Position numbers and translations under genes: made by a program. 39,525 nt of DNA from the NCBI RefSeq assembly GCF_002933775.1, contig NZ_BEWV01000205.1:1-39525 (forward strand), in the 5' to 3' direction. Source of the stretch: Prevotella sp. MGM1. Lineage in GTDB: Bacteria; Bacteroidota; Bacteroidia; Bacteroidales; Bacteroidaceae. Below, piece by piece: positions 6,932 to 15,081 of the stretch. Numbering within the stretch: position 1 is the first letter of the stretch; every line of letters starts with the position of its first letter. The notes below the pieces were generated by a model. The model ran no database searches. It had not been told where the DNA came from and saw nothing but the letters and a program-made list of their open reading frames with translations.

Positions 6932-7521
6932 GAGCGCATGATTTAACACAGGAACAGTTGGCATGGTTCAAAACTAACTTTAGCCATACCAAGAATCAGG
7001 AACTGGCGGATACGCTCAGCACTTCACCCCGCTCAGTTACACGGATAGCCCGTGAGTTGGGATTATGGAAGACCAAGGAGTTTGTGGTAGCCATGCAGCG
7101 CAATGCCTCGGAGTGCGGTGCAAGAGCCAATCGTGCAATGGGTGGCAATGCCGGGACTAAGAACCTTCTCCTTTATGGCAAGGCATACCGTTTCAAAGCC
7201 GGAGAAAGTCCTAAAGACCGCATGAGTGCAGAGGCATTTGACGACATGCACCGCCGTATAGGCGAGAGTCGCAAGGAAACATTCAGGAAGGAACGCCGTC
7301 GCGTGATGTTCGGATTAGAACAGAAGACAAGCCTCCGTGTGGTGAGATGTCCGAAAGAAAAAGTGAGCCTTCGCAATAATCTCCGGAAATACGGCTATGA
7401 TATACCTCGTGGTTCCAATGAGGCTACTATAACAAGCAAGACCCGGCGTTCACTCAGTATGGAGGTGAAAGCAGAGAATATGGGGATTAGATTTTATACA
7501 GACGATGATACAGAAGAATGA
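6928..7521 (+). CDS. HTH DNA-binding early protein (197 aa)
   Basis: Residues about 8-48 read as a helix-turn-helix of the homeodomain/resolvase type ('NQELADTLSTSPRSVTRIAR'), followed by a very basic, arginine-rich central region (about 100-160) and an acidic C-terminus. This suggests a DNA-binding protein. The N-terminal half resembles HTH parts of phage HNH-associated proteins, but I see no HNH residues. It could be a regulator of middle transcription or a DNA-binding accessory of replication. The ATG overlaps the stop of the zinc-ribbon gene. Confidence 0.75.
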   Translation: MRAHDLTQEQLAWFKTNFSHTKNQELADTLSTSPRSVTRIARELGLWKTKEFVVAMQRNASECGARANRAMGGNAGTKNLLLYGKAYRFKAGESPKDRMSAEAFDDMHRRIGESRKETFRKERRRVMFGLEQKTSLRVVRCPKEKVSLRNNLRKYGYDIPRGSNEATITSKTRRSLSMEVKAENMGIRFYTDDDTEE

Positions 7522-7522
7522 C

Positions 7523-7945
7523 ATGGCACAGGAGGTAACCAATTTTGCCCGGTTTTATGGCATATTGAAAAAGAGTTATTCATTTGCTACCAAGGAGCTT
7601 GGCGAGGTGTTCAAGGAAGAAGTAGTGAGCCAGTTCTCCGGCGGACGTACTACTTCTCTCCGTGAGATGACAAAAAAGGAATATGACGAGATGTGCGACA
7701 AACTTGAAGGGTTCACCCCCGAATTGCTCCGTACCGTCCGCGATGAGCTTCGTCGGCACCGCAGCGTGTGTCTGAACCTTATGCAACGAATAGGCGTGGA
7801 CACAACCGATTGGACAGCGATAAACAAATACTGTCGAAGTCCTAAAATAGCAGGTGTTGAGTTCCGTGAGCTGGATATTGACGACCTCGACCGTTTGTCG
7901 TTAAAACTTCGTATGATACTGAGAAAACAGAAAGATAAACATTAA
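7523..7945 (+). CDS. Possible GemA/gp16-like early protein (DUF1018-like)
   Basis: The 140-residue protein (from ATG 7523) is helical. Its C-terminal half ('RIGVDTTDWTAINKYCR', then 'LSLKLRMILRKQKDKH') resembles the end of Mu GemA/gp16 family proteins, and it stands next to gam as the GemA genes do in other Mu-like phages. GemA affects host gene expression and DNA topology in Mu. The match is by eye and moderate. An alternative in-frame ATG at 7505 overlaps the previous gene by 17 bp; 7523 was chosen because it starts one base after that stop. Confidence 0.6.
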   Translation: MAQEVTNFARFYGILKKSYSFATKELGEVFKEEVVSQFSGGRTTSLREMTKKEYDEMCDKLEGFTPELLRTVRDELRRHRSVCLNLMQRIGVDTTDWTAINKYCRSPKIAGVEFRELDIDDLDRLSLKLRMILRKQKDKH

Positions 7946-7966
7946 TAACCTTTTAATTTTACAATT

Positions 7967-8488
7967 ATGGCAACAAAGAGACAAAAGAAAACAGTGATTA
8001 CCGGAGTGACCCGTGAAGAGGCGGAACAGGCATTTGCCAGCTATGCAAAGTCTGACGCAAGTATTAACAAGATAAATGCGGACATTGACCTGCAATGCGC
8101 GAAAATCCGTGAGAAGTACCAGGATAAACTGGCGAGTCTGGCATGTGACCGCGAGTGTGCTTTTGACACATTGCAGGCATACGCCACAGAGAACCAGACG
8201 GAACTTTTCGCAAAGAAAAAGAGCCTCGATATGGCCCACGGTACAATAGGCTTCCGTACCGGGACACCGAAATTGAAGACGTTAAAAGGCTTCACATGGG
8301 CAAGTGCGCTGAACCTTGTCAAAGAGTTCCTGCCGGACTTTATCCGCAAGACTGAGGAAGTGGCAAAAGACAGGCTGCTTGCTGACCGCGATGTGGATGG
8401 CATGAACGAAAAAATGGCAAAATGCGGTATAGTGGTGGCGCAGGACGAAACATTCTACGTAGAGCCAAAGCAGGAGGAAAGTGTCTGA
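7967..8488 (+). CDS. gam: Gam-like host-nuclease inhibitor
   Basis: This 173-residue protein matches the Mu Gam family, which binds double-strand DNA ends as a Ku-like dimer and blocks host exonucleases. Support comes from the long coiled-coil segment (about residues 15-75), the family signature 'GTIGFRTGTPKLKTLKGFTW' (about 92-111) and a helical C-terminal part with 'LLADRDVDGMNEKMAKCGI'. The length is the same as Mu Gam (174). It closes the early operon: an intrinsic terminator lies 40 bp downstream. Its likely role is protecting phage ends during transposition. Confidence 0.9.
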   Translation: MATKRQKKTVITGVTREEAEQAFASYAKSDASINKINADIDLQCAKIREKYQDKLASLACDRECAFDTLQAYATENQTELFAKKKSLDMAHGTIGFRTGTPKLKTLKGFTWASALNLVKEFLPDFIRKTEEVAKDRLLADRDVDGMNEKMAKCGIVVAQDETFYVEPKQEESV

Positions 8489-8530
8489 ACTTTATGTTAT
8501 AACGTGCTTTTGTTCAAAGTGTAAACAGAA

Positions 8531-8566
8531 AATGAGGCATCTGTAACGGGATGTCTCATTTTTTTG
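8531..8566 (+). terminator. Intrinsic terminator ending the early operon
   Basis: The stem pairs AATGAG...CATC with GATG...CTCATT (8531-8560) and is followed by a run of T (8559-8565). It separates gam from the next gene, which has its own promoter. Confidence 0.8.
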
Positions 8567-8588
8567 TAGTAATACGCAGAAAAACAGA

Positions 8589-8596
8589 TACCTTTG
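8589..8596 (+). promoter_or_regulatory. Promoter -7 element before the HTH-like gene
   Basis: TACCTTTG is a full -7 match. A TTTG at 8563-8566 lies 22 bp upstream, slightly longer than the usual 19. The expected start (about 8603) falls on the ATG at 8601, so the mRNA could be leaderless, or translation could start at the ATG at 8649. Confidence 0.65.
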
Positions 8597-8600
8597 CAGT

Positions 8601-8918
8601 ATGTCACGCGGTAGGAACAAAGAACTAATATCTTCCAGGGACCTTAAAATGTTTGAGCGTTACTATTACTGGACGGAAATTCGTCGCTTGCGTTTTGATG
8701 ATACCATCAAGAAACTGAGCGAGGAAGAGTTCTTTGTGTCCGAGAGCCGTGTGATGCAGATAATCCGCCGTATGATACAGAGCGGTGCCACCGTAGACGG
8801 CAAACACATAGAACGTCCCATGTTCACCGGCTTCAAGGTCACTTCAAAGGTTTCCCTACCGAAATCACAATCTTCTTCGGGGCAGCAGCTTTTATTGTTT
8901 CCTGAACAATGTCCTTGA
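8601..8918 (+). CDS. Small HTH-like protein, candidate middle/late activator
   Basis: The 105-residue protein is basic, and residues about 32-62 ('IKKLSEEEFFVSESRVMQII') look like a helix-turn-helix. It is the only gene between the early terminator and the late minus-strand block, and it has its own promoter, a layout recalling Mu mor or C. I infer, without proof, that it activates the two late promoters with the GGAANTTTGCA core. Its last 80 bp overlap, tail to tail, the 3' end of the gp37-like gene on the other strand. Similar small proteins are common upstream of structural genes in Bacteroides Mu-like prophages, as far as I recall. Confidence 0.7.
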   Translation: MSRGRNKELISSRDLKMFERYYYWTEIRRLRFDDTIKKLSEEEFFVSESRVMQIIRRMIQSGATVDGKHIERPMFTGFKVTSKVSLPKSQSSSGQQLLLFPEQCP

Positions 8919-9342
8919 CGGAAACCGAGTACAGCATCTCGTAGACCTTGATGCCATGACTCCATGTGTAGAACTTTGATTTTTCCCTGATGAGTTCTCC
9001 GTCTTCTATCGGCCGGAAGCATTGCATTGAACGGTGCAGCCTGTCCACCATTTCCGACCGTTCCAGTATGGCCTCCATAGTCCCGGAACCATAGTGTGTG
9101 TCATCATAACAGTCTATGACGAGACGGACACCGATTTTCGCCTTTCCTTTCTGGCTTTTGCCCGCGAGGTTCTCCCAGTCCGTTTCCGGATTATCGATGA
9201 GAACACAAGGGAACGTGACAGGATACGTGTCCATGTCCACCTTGTCAATAGCCTCCAACTGTCCGTAATCCTCATCAACCAACGACAGTTCCGGCATTTC
9301 CTTCTTGATATGGTCAATGAGATGATAAAGCAATAATTCCAT
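8839..9342 (-). CDS. gp37-like structural protein (tail/neck)
   Basis: The 167-residue protein is the last gene of the minus-strand head/packaging operon. The pattern 'FPCVLID...W' with 'GVRLVIDCYDD' matches the alpha/beta minor structural proteins (Mu gp37 or tail-terminator type) that follow gpG in many Mu-like phages. There is no signal peptide or membrane span. Its start overlaps the gpG-like gene by 29 bp, and its 3' end overlaps the convergent plus-strand gene by 80 bp. A role at the head-tail junction or tail terminus is inferred from gene order. Confidence 0.7.
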   Translation of the reverse strand: MELLLYHLIDHIKKEMPELSLVDEDYGQLEAIDKVDMDTYPVTFPCVLIDNPETDWENLAGKSQKGKAKIGVRLVIDCYDDTHYGSGTMEAILERSEMVDRLHRSMQCFRPIEDGELIREKSKFYTWSHGIKVYEMLYSVSVKDIVQETIKAAAPKKIVISVGKPLK

Positions 9343-9931
9343 CTTTTATTCTTTGAATTGAATCGTTTATAATCCTGTTCACCTTGGTACGCAGTTCGGC
9401 GGAATCTCCCATGAACCTGCGTTGCGGTATTTTGGCGTGGACGGTGATGTTCTTTTTCTTTGTCAGGGCAAGACCTTTCCACTTGTCAGCCTCCGTTGGC
9501 AACTCTTTCGGCAGTTTGCCTTTTCCTTTGACACCGGCAAGCGAGTAGACCATGTGCCATGCGTATTTACGCATACGTTCGGTGATTGTCGGGTGTGTGG
9601 TAATCTCCCCACCGTCATTGTGTATGGCAGCATACGGTACAGGATTCTCTACTGTAACCGTTCCTGGACCGGTTGTCGCCTGTATGGAGCGCATGAGGTG
9701 GTCGCGCCTGGATGTGAGCGGCCCGTATTTGGAATCCGGTGAGTTGCCGTCCTGACGTCTGGTGCGTTTCCATGGGTGCAGTCCGTTGTCAAGCCATCCT
9801 CCGTCCCGGAAATTCTGTTTGAAGTGGTTTACAGTCACCACCCCGACCTTTCTCGGAAGTCGGTCGTTTACCTCCTTTACAATGTCGTCCTTTGCCTTTC
9901 TGACCAATTTTTCTATGTCTTTTGCCTCCAT
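9314..9931 (-). CDS. Mu gpG-like virion morphogenesis protein
   Basis: This 205-residue protein matches the phage virion morphogenesis (Mu gpG) family. Signs are an N-terminal helix, the 'NHFKQNFRDGGWLDNG' region near residues 36-51, 'RSIQATTGPGTVTVENPVPYA' near 81-101, then 'HNDGGEI' and the C-terminal 'IPQRRFMGDS'. Proteins of the family are needed for joining heads and tails or for tail completion. It follows the MuF gene after a 114-bp gap and overlaps the gp37-like gene. The residues named are the family's most conserved ones, so the call is secure although the exact step is not. Confidence 0.88.
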   Translation of the reverse strand: MEAKDIEKLVRKAKDDIVKEVNDRLPRKVGVVTVNHFKQNFRDGGWLDNGLHPWKRTRRQDGNSPDSKYGPLTSRRDHLMRSIQATTGPGTVTVENPVPYAAIHNDGGEITTHPTITERMRKYAWHMVYSLAGVKGKGKLPKELPTEADKWKGLALTKKKNITVHAKIPQRRFMGDSAELRTKVNRIINDSIQRIKDGIIALSSH

Positions 9932-9956
9932 GACAGTAGTATTTTGTCCGTTTATG

Positions 9957-9986
9957 CTTGTTATTGAGAATAAATTGTTATCTTTG
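9957..9986 (+). promoter_or_regulatory. Promoter-like sequence antisense to the MuF 3' end
   Basis: CTTG-N18-TATCTTTG on the plus strand, in the gap between the gpG-like and MuF genes. Transcription would start near 9993. A GCTGGA/TCCAGC hairpin (about 10010-10029) and a T5 run near 10043-10047 could end a transcript of about 55 nt. It may be fortuitous. Confidence 0.3.
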
Positions 9987-10045
9987 TGGCGGAGAAGTTC
10001 CTTGTCTATGCTGGATTGTAGTTCCAGCCGTGACTTGGGGCTTTT

Positions 10046-11215
10046 TCATTTTCTCAGCGATTTCAAGATATTGGCACTGTCTGAAATGCTGTAGAGGATA
10101 GTATTCCCGTCTGTGTATTCTTTCACAATAATCCAAGTTTTATCGCCCCGTATTGATGTCTCAAAGAGATGGATAGTAACATTCCCATCTGTTTTATCGT
10201 CTCCAGGTCCCAAGTACTTTGACTGTTTAAGAACGTCATCGATATATAGAAGCATCCTGTTTTTTTCTGCATAATGTATATGTGGCTGATTTGTCCACTC
10301 GTCTATGCTTCGTCTTGAGACCGCAATCTTTCCGTTAAAGTTGGGGTGTGAGAGGGAAGAACCCTGGAGCGTCTGCCTTGCCGCTTTCTTTATATCCTTT
10401 ATTTCTCCTTTTTCAGTACCATACAGGCATCCGTCAATGAAGGGACAGTTGTAGCAGTCTTTCTGTCTGTTTGTAAACCACGCTTTCAGTCTGTTTCTGA
10501 ATCCGCTTTTCCTGTAGGCGAAACATTGGCTGCACTTGTCCGGGAAATAGGGATGCCTGTCTGAGAACGTATGCCCGTCCTTTCCCGGATTATTCTCCAG
10601 TCCGCGATGCGGTGCTGCCGGTTCCAAATCATCGGGGCAGTTCACCGGCTCATCCGTTGCCTCAAGCGAGCATTTGCAGTTCCAGCGGTCCCCAGGATGA
10701 TGTTCGTTCCAGAACGGGTCGTCAATGGGCAGCGTGAGTTTCATCTGCCAGTACCGGCGGTGTGAACTTTCCGGTTCCGGTGATGTCGTGGGCATCCATC
10801 TGAGGTTGGGCAGTATGTCCTTGTTGCGCTCGAACTCCCTCCAGTCTGCGGCCGCATGGGCGCGTATGACCGCCATATCATATTCCGTGCGCAGCCATGA
10901 GCCCACCTGATGGGAAGTTATGCCGGACACGTCATGCAGCCACTTGTCAAACGGCTTCAGGTTACCGTCCCCGTCAAGGAGCTTGGCGGCCATCTCCACG
11001 CCCATAGTATGGACCTTGAAAGCGGAGAAGACCTCATTTGAGTGCCGGAGTTCCCGGTAGAACATCGTGTCATGCGAGGGAGGTGTCTTGGCTTGTGCAA
11101 GACCCTCCACCGTACCCTCATTGATGACGCGCTGCACCTCATGCCATAAGGTCGCATCCACCTCTTTTGAAGTGTCAAAGCCGTTGTATACCTTGTGCAT
11201 GAAAGCACTGAGCAC
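10046..11215 (-). CDS. MuF head protein with C-terminal nuclease-like domain
   Basis: Residues about 1-200 form the MuF (gpF/SPP1 gp7) minor head domain, including 'PGDRWNCKCSLEATDEPVNC'. A Cys-rich middle part (two CxxC-type pairs, about 225-260) precedes a C-terminal domain of about 100 residues ('HIHYAEKNRMLLYIDDVLKQ' to the end). That domain resembles the phage Barnase-EndoU-ColicinE5/D-RelE-like nuclease group fused to MuF proteins in other phages. A protein carried in the head could be delivered with the DNA. The GTG at 11215 is the first standard start, but an in-frame CTG at 11302, overlapping the portal stop (CTGA), adds a plausible His/Cys-rich stretch of 29 residues, so the true start may be there. 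No adjacent immunity gene is visible. Confidence 0.82.
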   Translation of the reverse strand: MLSAFMHKVYNGFDTSKEVDATLWHEVQRVINEGTVEGLAQAKTPPSHDTMFYRELRHSNEVFSAFKVHTMGVEMAAKLLDGDGNLKPFDKWLHDVSGITSHQVGSWLRTEYDMAVIRAHAAADWREFERNKDILPNLRWMPTTSPEPESSHRRYWQMKLTLPIDDPFWNEHHPGDRWNCKCSLEATDEPVNCPDDLEPAAPHRGLENNPGKDGHTFSDRHPYFPDKCSQCFAYRKSGFRNRLKAWFTNRQKDCYNCPFIDGCLYGTEKGEIKDIKKAARQTLQGSSLSHPNFNGKIAVSRRSIDEWTNQPHIHYAEKNRMLLYIDDVLKQSKYLGPGDDKTDGNVTIHLFETSIRGDKTWIIVKEYTDGNTILYSISDSANILKSLRK

Positions 11216-11298
11216 GTCCGCATCGAACCGGACAGAAGCATTGTTTTGGATATGGTGGCCACAGTTGCAGTGATGGTCTCCGTAATAGAGCGTATCTA

Positions 11299-12636
11299 TC
11301 AGAAGTCTGTGTCCGCCCCGGTAACCGGGGCTATTCCGAAAAAACTTCTCAAACTGTTTTTGAACGCTTTTTTATCACCGTTCAAATTCTCTTTTTCCGG
11401 CTTGTCCTCCTTGTCATTCATGCTCCGGCGTATGGCTTCCTTCTGTGCCAGGGCATCCGCTTTCTGCTTGTCGTAGTCCTTTGGCTTCTCCACTCCGAAC
11501 GTCTCATAGAGCCAGTCATCATCCATCGGCAGCCCCATTCCCTGCAGTTTCTGTACGATGTCAATCTGTTGCGATGGAATGATTTTGTCTTTCTTGGCAT
11601 ATACGAACTCCCCGCCCTCGACATTATATCCGAGATTCGCGAAGATGGGGCGCATATTGTAGTTGAGGATGTCCAGGAGAAAGTCGCGGTCATCCACATT
11701 CATGTCGTCCTCCTCCTTCTTGTGGACCTCTCCAAGAGCCTGTGTGCCGGTTTCTTTCGCATCCGTGGTGAGCGTATTGCCAAGCACACGGATAGATATT
11801 TTGCTGTCCCAGTAGTCCGCGAAAGTCTTGTACAGGTCAGACGACCCGGTCTTGTTCCCGGCTTCTATCAGCGTGAGCTCACTGTCTTTTGGATGGATAT
11901 ACACCGCGTTCGTACCCTGCCGTCTTGCCTCTTGAATGAGCCGTTTTCGCGCCGTCTCGTCCCCAGCGTCGTATGTATATTCGCGGATGGGCATTCCGAA
12001 AATGTTGCAGAACTGCGCCCAGTCCGCCATGTCCCCGCGTTTGTAAAGCACGGCAGGCATCAGCTCGGCGAAAATGCCCAGTCCACGTTCCGTACCCACG
12101 AACAGGCAGTTCTCGAAGTCGTCTATGGGTATTCCGTCCTGGTCGTTCTGGAACTTGAGCAAAGTCTTCCGTACTGGGTCATAATGCTTGCGGTCGATGA
12201 GGTCGTACCTTATGTTGTTGTCCTCGTCCAAATAAAACTGTACCAGCGTGAAGCCCCAGAATTCCGACATGATAAGGTCTTTGCGAAGCTGCTTGAACCA
12301 CGGCGAGCGTAACTGTGCATTGATGGTGTCGTCAGGTTCCCCGTTACGCTGGAACTCGATAGGCAGCCGTGTAACGCCGCGCAGCCTCTTGTCGAGCACT
12401 CCTGACAGGTGGAGGTCGAGCGTGGCAGACTCGTACATGTCGAACAGCCGTGTCCGGTTGGAATAGTCAATGCTTTTTGCCAGCGTGACCGAACTCATGT
12501 ATGCTTTCATGTCGAAGAGGAATATCTCCGGCATCTGCAGCACCACATCCGGCAACCTCTGACCATTAGGAACACGCATTCCTCCCTGAACAATCTGCCG
12601 GGAATTTTTACTCTTTTTATTCTTGTCTTTTTTCAT
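11299..12636 (-). CDS. Portal protein, DUF935/Mu gp29 type
   Basis: The 445-residue protein is the dodecameric portal through which DNA enters the head. It is recognised by the DUF935 signature region 'KRLRGVTRLPIEF' (about 85), 'ERGLGIFAELMPAVLYKR' (about 180) and 'LGNTLTTDAKETGTQALGEV' (about 285-305), all typical of Mu gp29 proteins. The ATG at 12636 (MKKDKNKK) is preferred over an upstream in-frame one inside the previous gene, because it follows that gene's stop by 11 bp. The C-terminus is charged and low-complexity. MuF follows directly. Confidence 0.92.
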   Translation of the reverse strand: MKKDKNKKSKNSRQIVQGGMRVPNGQRLPDVVLQMPEIFLFDMKAYMSSVTLAKSIDYSNRTRLFDMYESATLDLHLSGVLDKRLRGVTRLPIEFQRNGEPDDTINAQLRSPWFKQLRKDLIMSEFWGFTLVQFYLDEDNNIRYDLIDRKHYDPVRKTLLKFQNDQDGIPIDDFENCLFVGTERGLGIFAELMPAVLYKRGDMADWAQFCNIFGMPIREYTYDAGDETARKRLIQEARRQGTNAVYIHPKDSELTLIEAGNKTGSSDLYKTFADYWDSKISIRVLGNTLTTDAKETGTQALGEVHKKEEDDMNVDDRDFLLDILNYNMRPIFANLGYNVEGGEFVYAKKDKIIPSQQIDIVQKLQGMGLPMDDDWLYETFGVEKPKDYDKQKADALAQKEAIRRSMNDKEDKPEKENLNGDKKAFKNSLRSFFGIAPVTGADTDF

Positions 12637-12647
12637 AGGAACAATGT

Positions 12648-13088
12648 TTATCTTAATGTCGGCCTTACATCGTCTGCCTGTATCTGCCACGGTGAATTAT
12701 CGCTTAAATCCTCTTCCGGCAGCAATGGCGCACCATCTATTGTAATATCCCCCTTCATGACACCCTTGAGCCATTCCACCGCCCGGTCATATCTGTCCTG
12801 CCGTATTTTTGCAATCTTGTACGGGTTGTGCTGGCAGAATATGTGGTAGACGGTGATGTCGATGGCGAACATGAGGATGAGCGCATGGCGGTCATCCCCG
12901 GTTGCCGAGAAAATCGTGTTGCAGTCATACGTCTTGTTCATGTATGAGCGCATTTCCGCAACGGCCCTATCCTCGCATATCTCAATAATCTGTGGGTCGT
13001 ATGACGCAGATTCTTTCCGCAGAAGAGAGTCAAGAATCTCCCTGTGTATAGTGGCATCATAGTCCTCTATGTTTATAAAGTTTGTCAT
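12648..13088 (-). CDS. gp36-like protein (DUF1320)
   Basis: The 146-residue protein matches the DUF1320/Mu gp36 family: N-terminal 'YDATIHREILDSLLRKE', a helical middle 'AVAEMRSYMNKTYDCNTIFS', and the 'RYDRAVEWLKGVMKGDITID' segment near residues 98-117. Family members are head-completion (connector) proteins placed between terminase and portal, as here. It starts 2 bp after the terminase stop. The family call is from recognisable order and motifs; the molecular role is by analogy to siphophage connector proteins. Confidence 0.85.
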   Translation of the reverse strand: MTNFINIEDYDATIHREILDSLLRKESASYDPQIIEICEDRAVAEMRSYMNKTYDCNTIFSATGDDRHALILMFAIDITVYHIFCQHNPYKIAKIRQDRYDRAVEWLKGVMKGDITIDGAPLLPEEDLSDNSPWQIQADDVRPTLR

Positions 13089-13090
13089 GG

Positions 13091-14620
13091 TTACATCCTG
13101 TATATGTTATCTTCGTTAATCTCGTCGTATGATATGGTGAAAGTCGGTTCAAGTTCTGCCGTCTTCTCGTCTATGATGGTGGCACCACCCTCAATACAGT
13201 CCGGGCCGTCGGCGTTGTATGGCAGGTGCATCTCGAACAGCTTGAACTGGTTGATGAGTTCCTGCATGTGTGGATTGTCCCGTTCCTCCTCATTGAACAC
13301 CCACGCGCCATTACGGTCAATCGGTTCCAGATGCGCTTCGATTCGCGTTGCCTTATCAGTCTTTTTGCGCTCGTCCCCCTTGATATAAAGCTCGCGCTTG
13401 CGTTTCTTGCATTCGTCCCGGAGCAGCGGTTTGAACACCTGGTTGAAGAACGGGTCCTGAAGCTTGTTGTTCTCCATGTAGAAATAGACATTCGTCTTGC
13501 TGCCTACATAATCCATCAGGTCGAAATACCAACTGATAAATACGGCGTTCAACTCACGCGCGAGGAAGCCCTTGATGATGTAATAGACACCTTTGTACTT
13601 ACCGACCAGCCATAGACCTTTTGTGCTGCTTGCCTTTTTCTTTGAGTCTGAATATGCGGGGTCCCCGTAGGCTATGAGAAACTTGAACTTACGCAGCGGC
13701 GGCACTTTGCCGAACGGGAGGTTCTTGAAGATGTTTCCTTCCGAAACCGGATTGTTGAAATACTCCGCCTGTGCGTTCTTTGCGGAAATGTTGGAAAGCA
13801 CTGTGTCAATCTGCTCTTCCGTGTTCTTCTGCGGCCATGTGCTGCATCCATTTTTGTCCCGTATGTTGACTATATCCCAATGTCTTGCCCTTTCCCCAGC
13901 ACGTTTGATGCAGCAGTCCTTGGCGATGATATTTCCGCACCACAGCACCAGTGTAGGCTCCGATATGGAGCGGGTAGGGTAGAGTGCGCCTTCGAACCAG
14001 TCCCACTTCTTTTTCAGCGTTTCCGGATTGCGGCAGTCCTCGTCGGTGTCATAGTCATCAAGGTAGATGACATCCGGGCGCACTTCTTCGTTTCTCGCTC
14101 CACGTGGTGCGGAACCGGCACCCAACGCTACGAACTTCGCGCCGCATCGGGTCGTGAAATCCTTATCTGTCCATGCTCCGAGTGTGACCTGGTTACCGTA
14201 GAACTGGCGCAATCTCGGATTGCTCTCGAAGTTCAGCTTATACGGAGTAAGCAGCCGGATGGCAGATGCCTCGGTTGCCGATGCCAGGACTATAAACTTC
14301 TTACGCTTGGTAAGGGCAAGGTACATCAGAATGAACATGGCCACGGTGGACTTCGCCAACTCGCGGCTCCATGACAGGACCTCATACCATTCGTCATGCT
14401 CTATGACACGGCGTATCGCCTTGATATGGAATGGTGCGAACTCATACTTCGCGTATTTCGGGAAAAAGTATTTTATCCATGCGATAGGGTCTTTCTCCAG
14501 TTCCGTACGCTTCTTCTCAATGTCCCGTTTTGACATCCAGTCCTCTACGGGGACATCGGCGGCCAATGCCTTGTGATGCTCGCTCCATCTCTGGAGGGCT
14601 TTCTTGTCTTCAAGTGTCAT
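13091..14620 (-). CDS. terL: Terminase large subunit (TerL, Mu gp28-like)
   Basis: The 509-residue packaging motor has an N-terminal ATPase with a Walker A-like segment SWSRELAKST (83-92), Walker B VIYLDDYD (184-191) and a C-terminal RNase H-like nuclease opening at Asp320 (IAYGDPAYSD). An acidic residue near 'YMENN' (about 370) and one in the C-terminal part complete the nuclease metal site by family analogy. The length agrees with Mu gp28 (about 550). The start overlaps the small subunit by 4 bp, so the two subunits are translationally coupled. Packaging in Mu-like phages is headful from a site near the left end, taking flanking host DNA. Confidence 0.93.
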   Translation of the reverse strand: MTLEDKKALQRWSEHHKALAADVPVEDWMSKRDIEKKRTELEKDPIAWIKYFFPKYAKYEFAPFHIKAIRRVIEHDEWYEVLSWSRELAKSTVAMFILMYLALTKRKKFIVLASATEASAIRLLTPYKLNFESNPRLRQFYGNQVTLGAWTDKDFTTRCGAKFVALGAGSAPRGARNEEVRPDVIYLDDYDTDEDCRNPETLKKKWDWFEGALYPTRSISEPTLVLWCGNIIAKDCCIKRAGERARHWDIVNIRDKNGCSTWPQKNTEEQIDTVLSNISAKNAQAEYFNNPVSEGNIFKNLPFGKVPPLRKFKFLIAYGDPAYSDSKKKASSTKGLWLVGKYKGVYYIIKGFLARELNAVFISWYFDLMDYVGSKTNVYFYMENNKLQDPFFNQVFKPLLRDECKKRKRELYIKGDERKKTDKATRIEAHLEPIDRNGAWVFNEEERDNPHMQELINQFKLFEMHLPYNADGPDCIEGGATIIDEKTAELEPTFTISYDEINEDNIYRM

Positions 14621-15060
14621 CTCATCTGGTCTTTAATGAACGCGTCAAGCAGGTTGTTGAACTCCTTGGCCTTTTCCAAGTCAAGAGGACGCAGCCAGTT
14701 GGTGAAGCGTATGCCCACATCCACGATGTCGGCAATACCGACGTCCGTCTCAATCTTCTTGATGGCGGAAGCCAGTTTCGCGAGCGTGTCCGCCTCCGCG
14801 ACGGTCGCGAAACGTTTGCCTTCCTCGCGACTGTTGATATTGTTGTTTATCTCTATAATCTGCCGGTTCAGTCCGGAGAGTATCTGTGCCGGCGTGATGG
14901 TGATGGACGCTTTCAGTTCATCCCATGCCCCGTCCTTAATCCATCTGGAAACGGTCTGCCGTGTGGTACCCACCTTGTCGGCAATCTCCTCCTGCGTATA
15001 GTTGCCGTTGAGGAAAAGCGACTTTGCGATGTCTTTCTTGTCGATGCTCTGTTTGCCCAT
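14617..15060 (-). CDS. terS: Terminase small subunit (DUF1804, Mu gp27-like)
   Basis: The 147-residue protein has an N-terminal helix-turn-helix (residues about 8-40, 'YTQEEIADKVGTTRQTVSRW') and a helical C-terminal part. This is the form of Mu-like terminase small subunits, which recognise the packaging site. It is first in the minus-strand late operon, with the ATG 15 bp after the predicted late transcription start near 15075, and it overlaps terL by 4 bp. The region between this gene and the divergent protease gene holds both late promoters. Confidence 0.85.
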   Translation of the reverse strand: MGKQSIDKKDIAKSLFLNGNYTQEEIADKVGTTRQTVSRWIKDGAWDELKASITITPAQILSGLNRQIIEINNNINSREEGKRFATVAEADTLAKLASAIKKIETDVGIADIVDVGIRFTNWLRPLDLEKAKEFNNLLDAFIKDQMR

Positions 15061-15081
15061 AATAATTCAATAATCGTGCTG

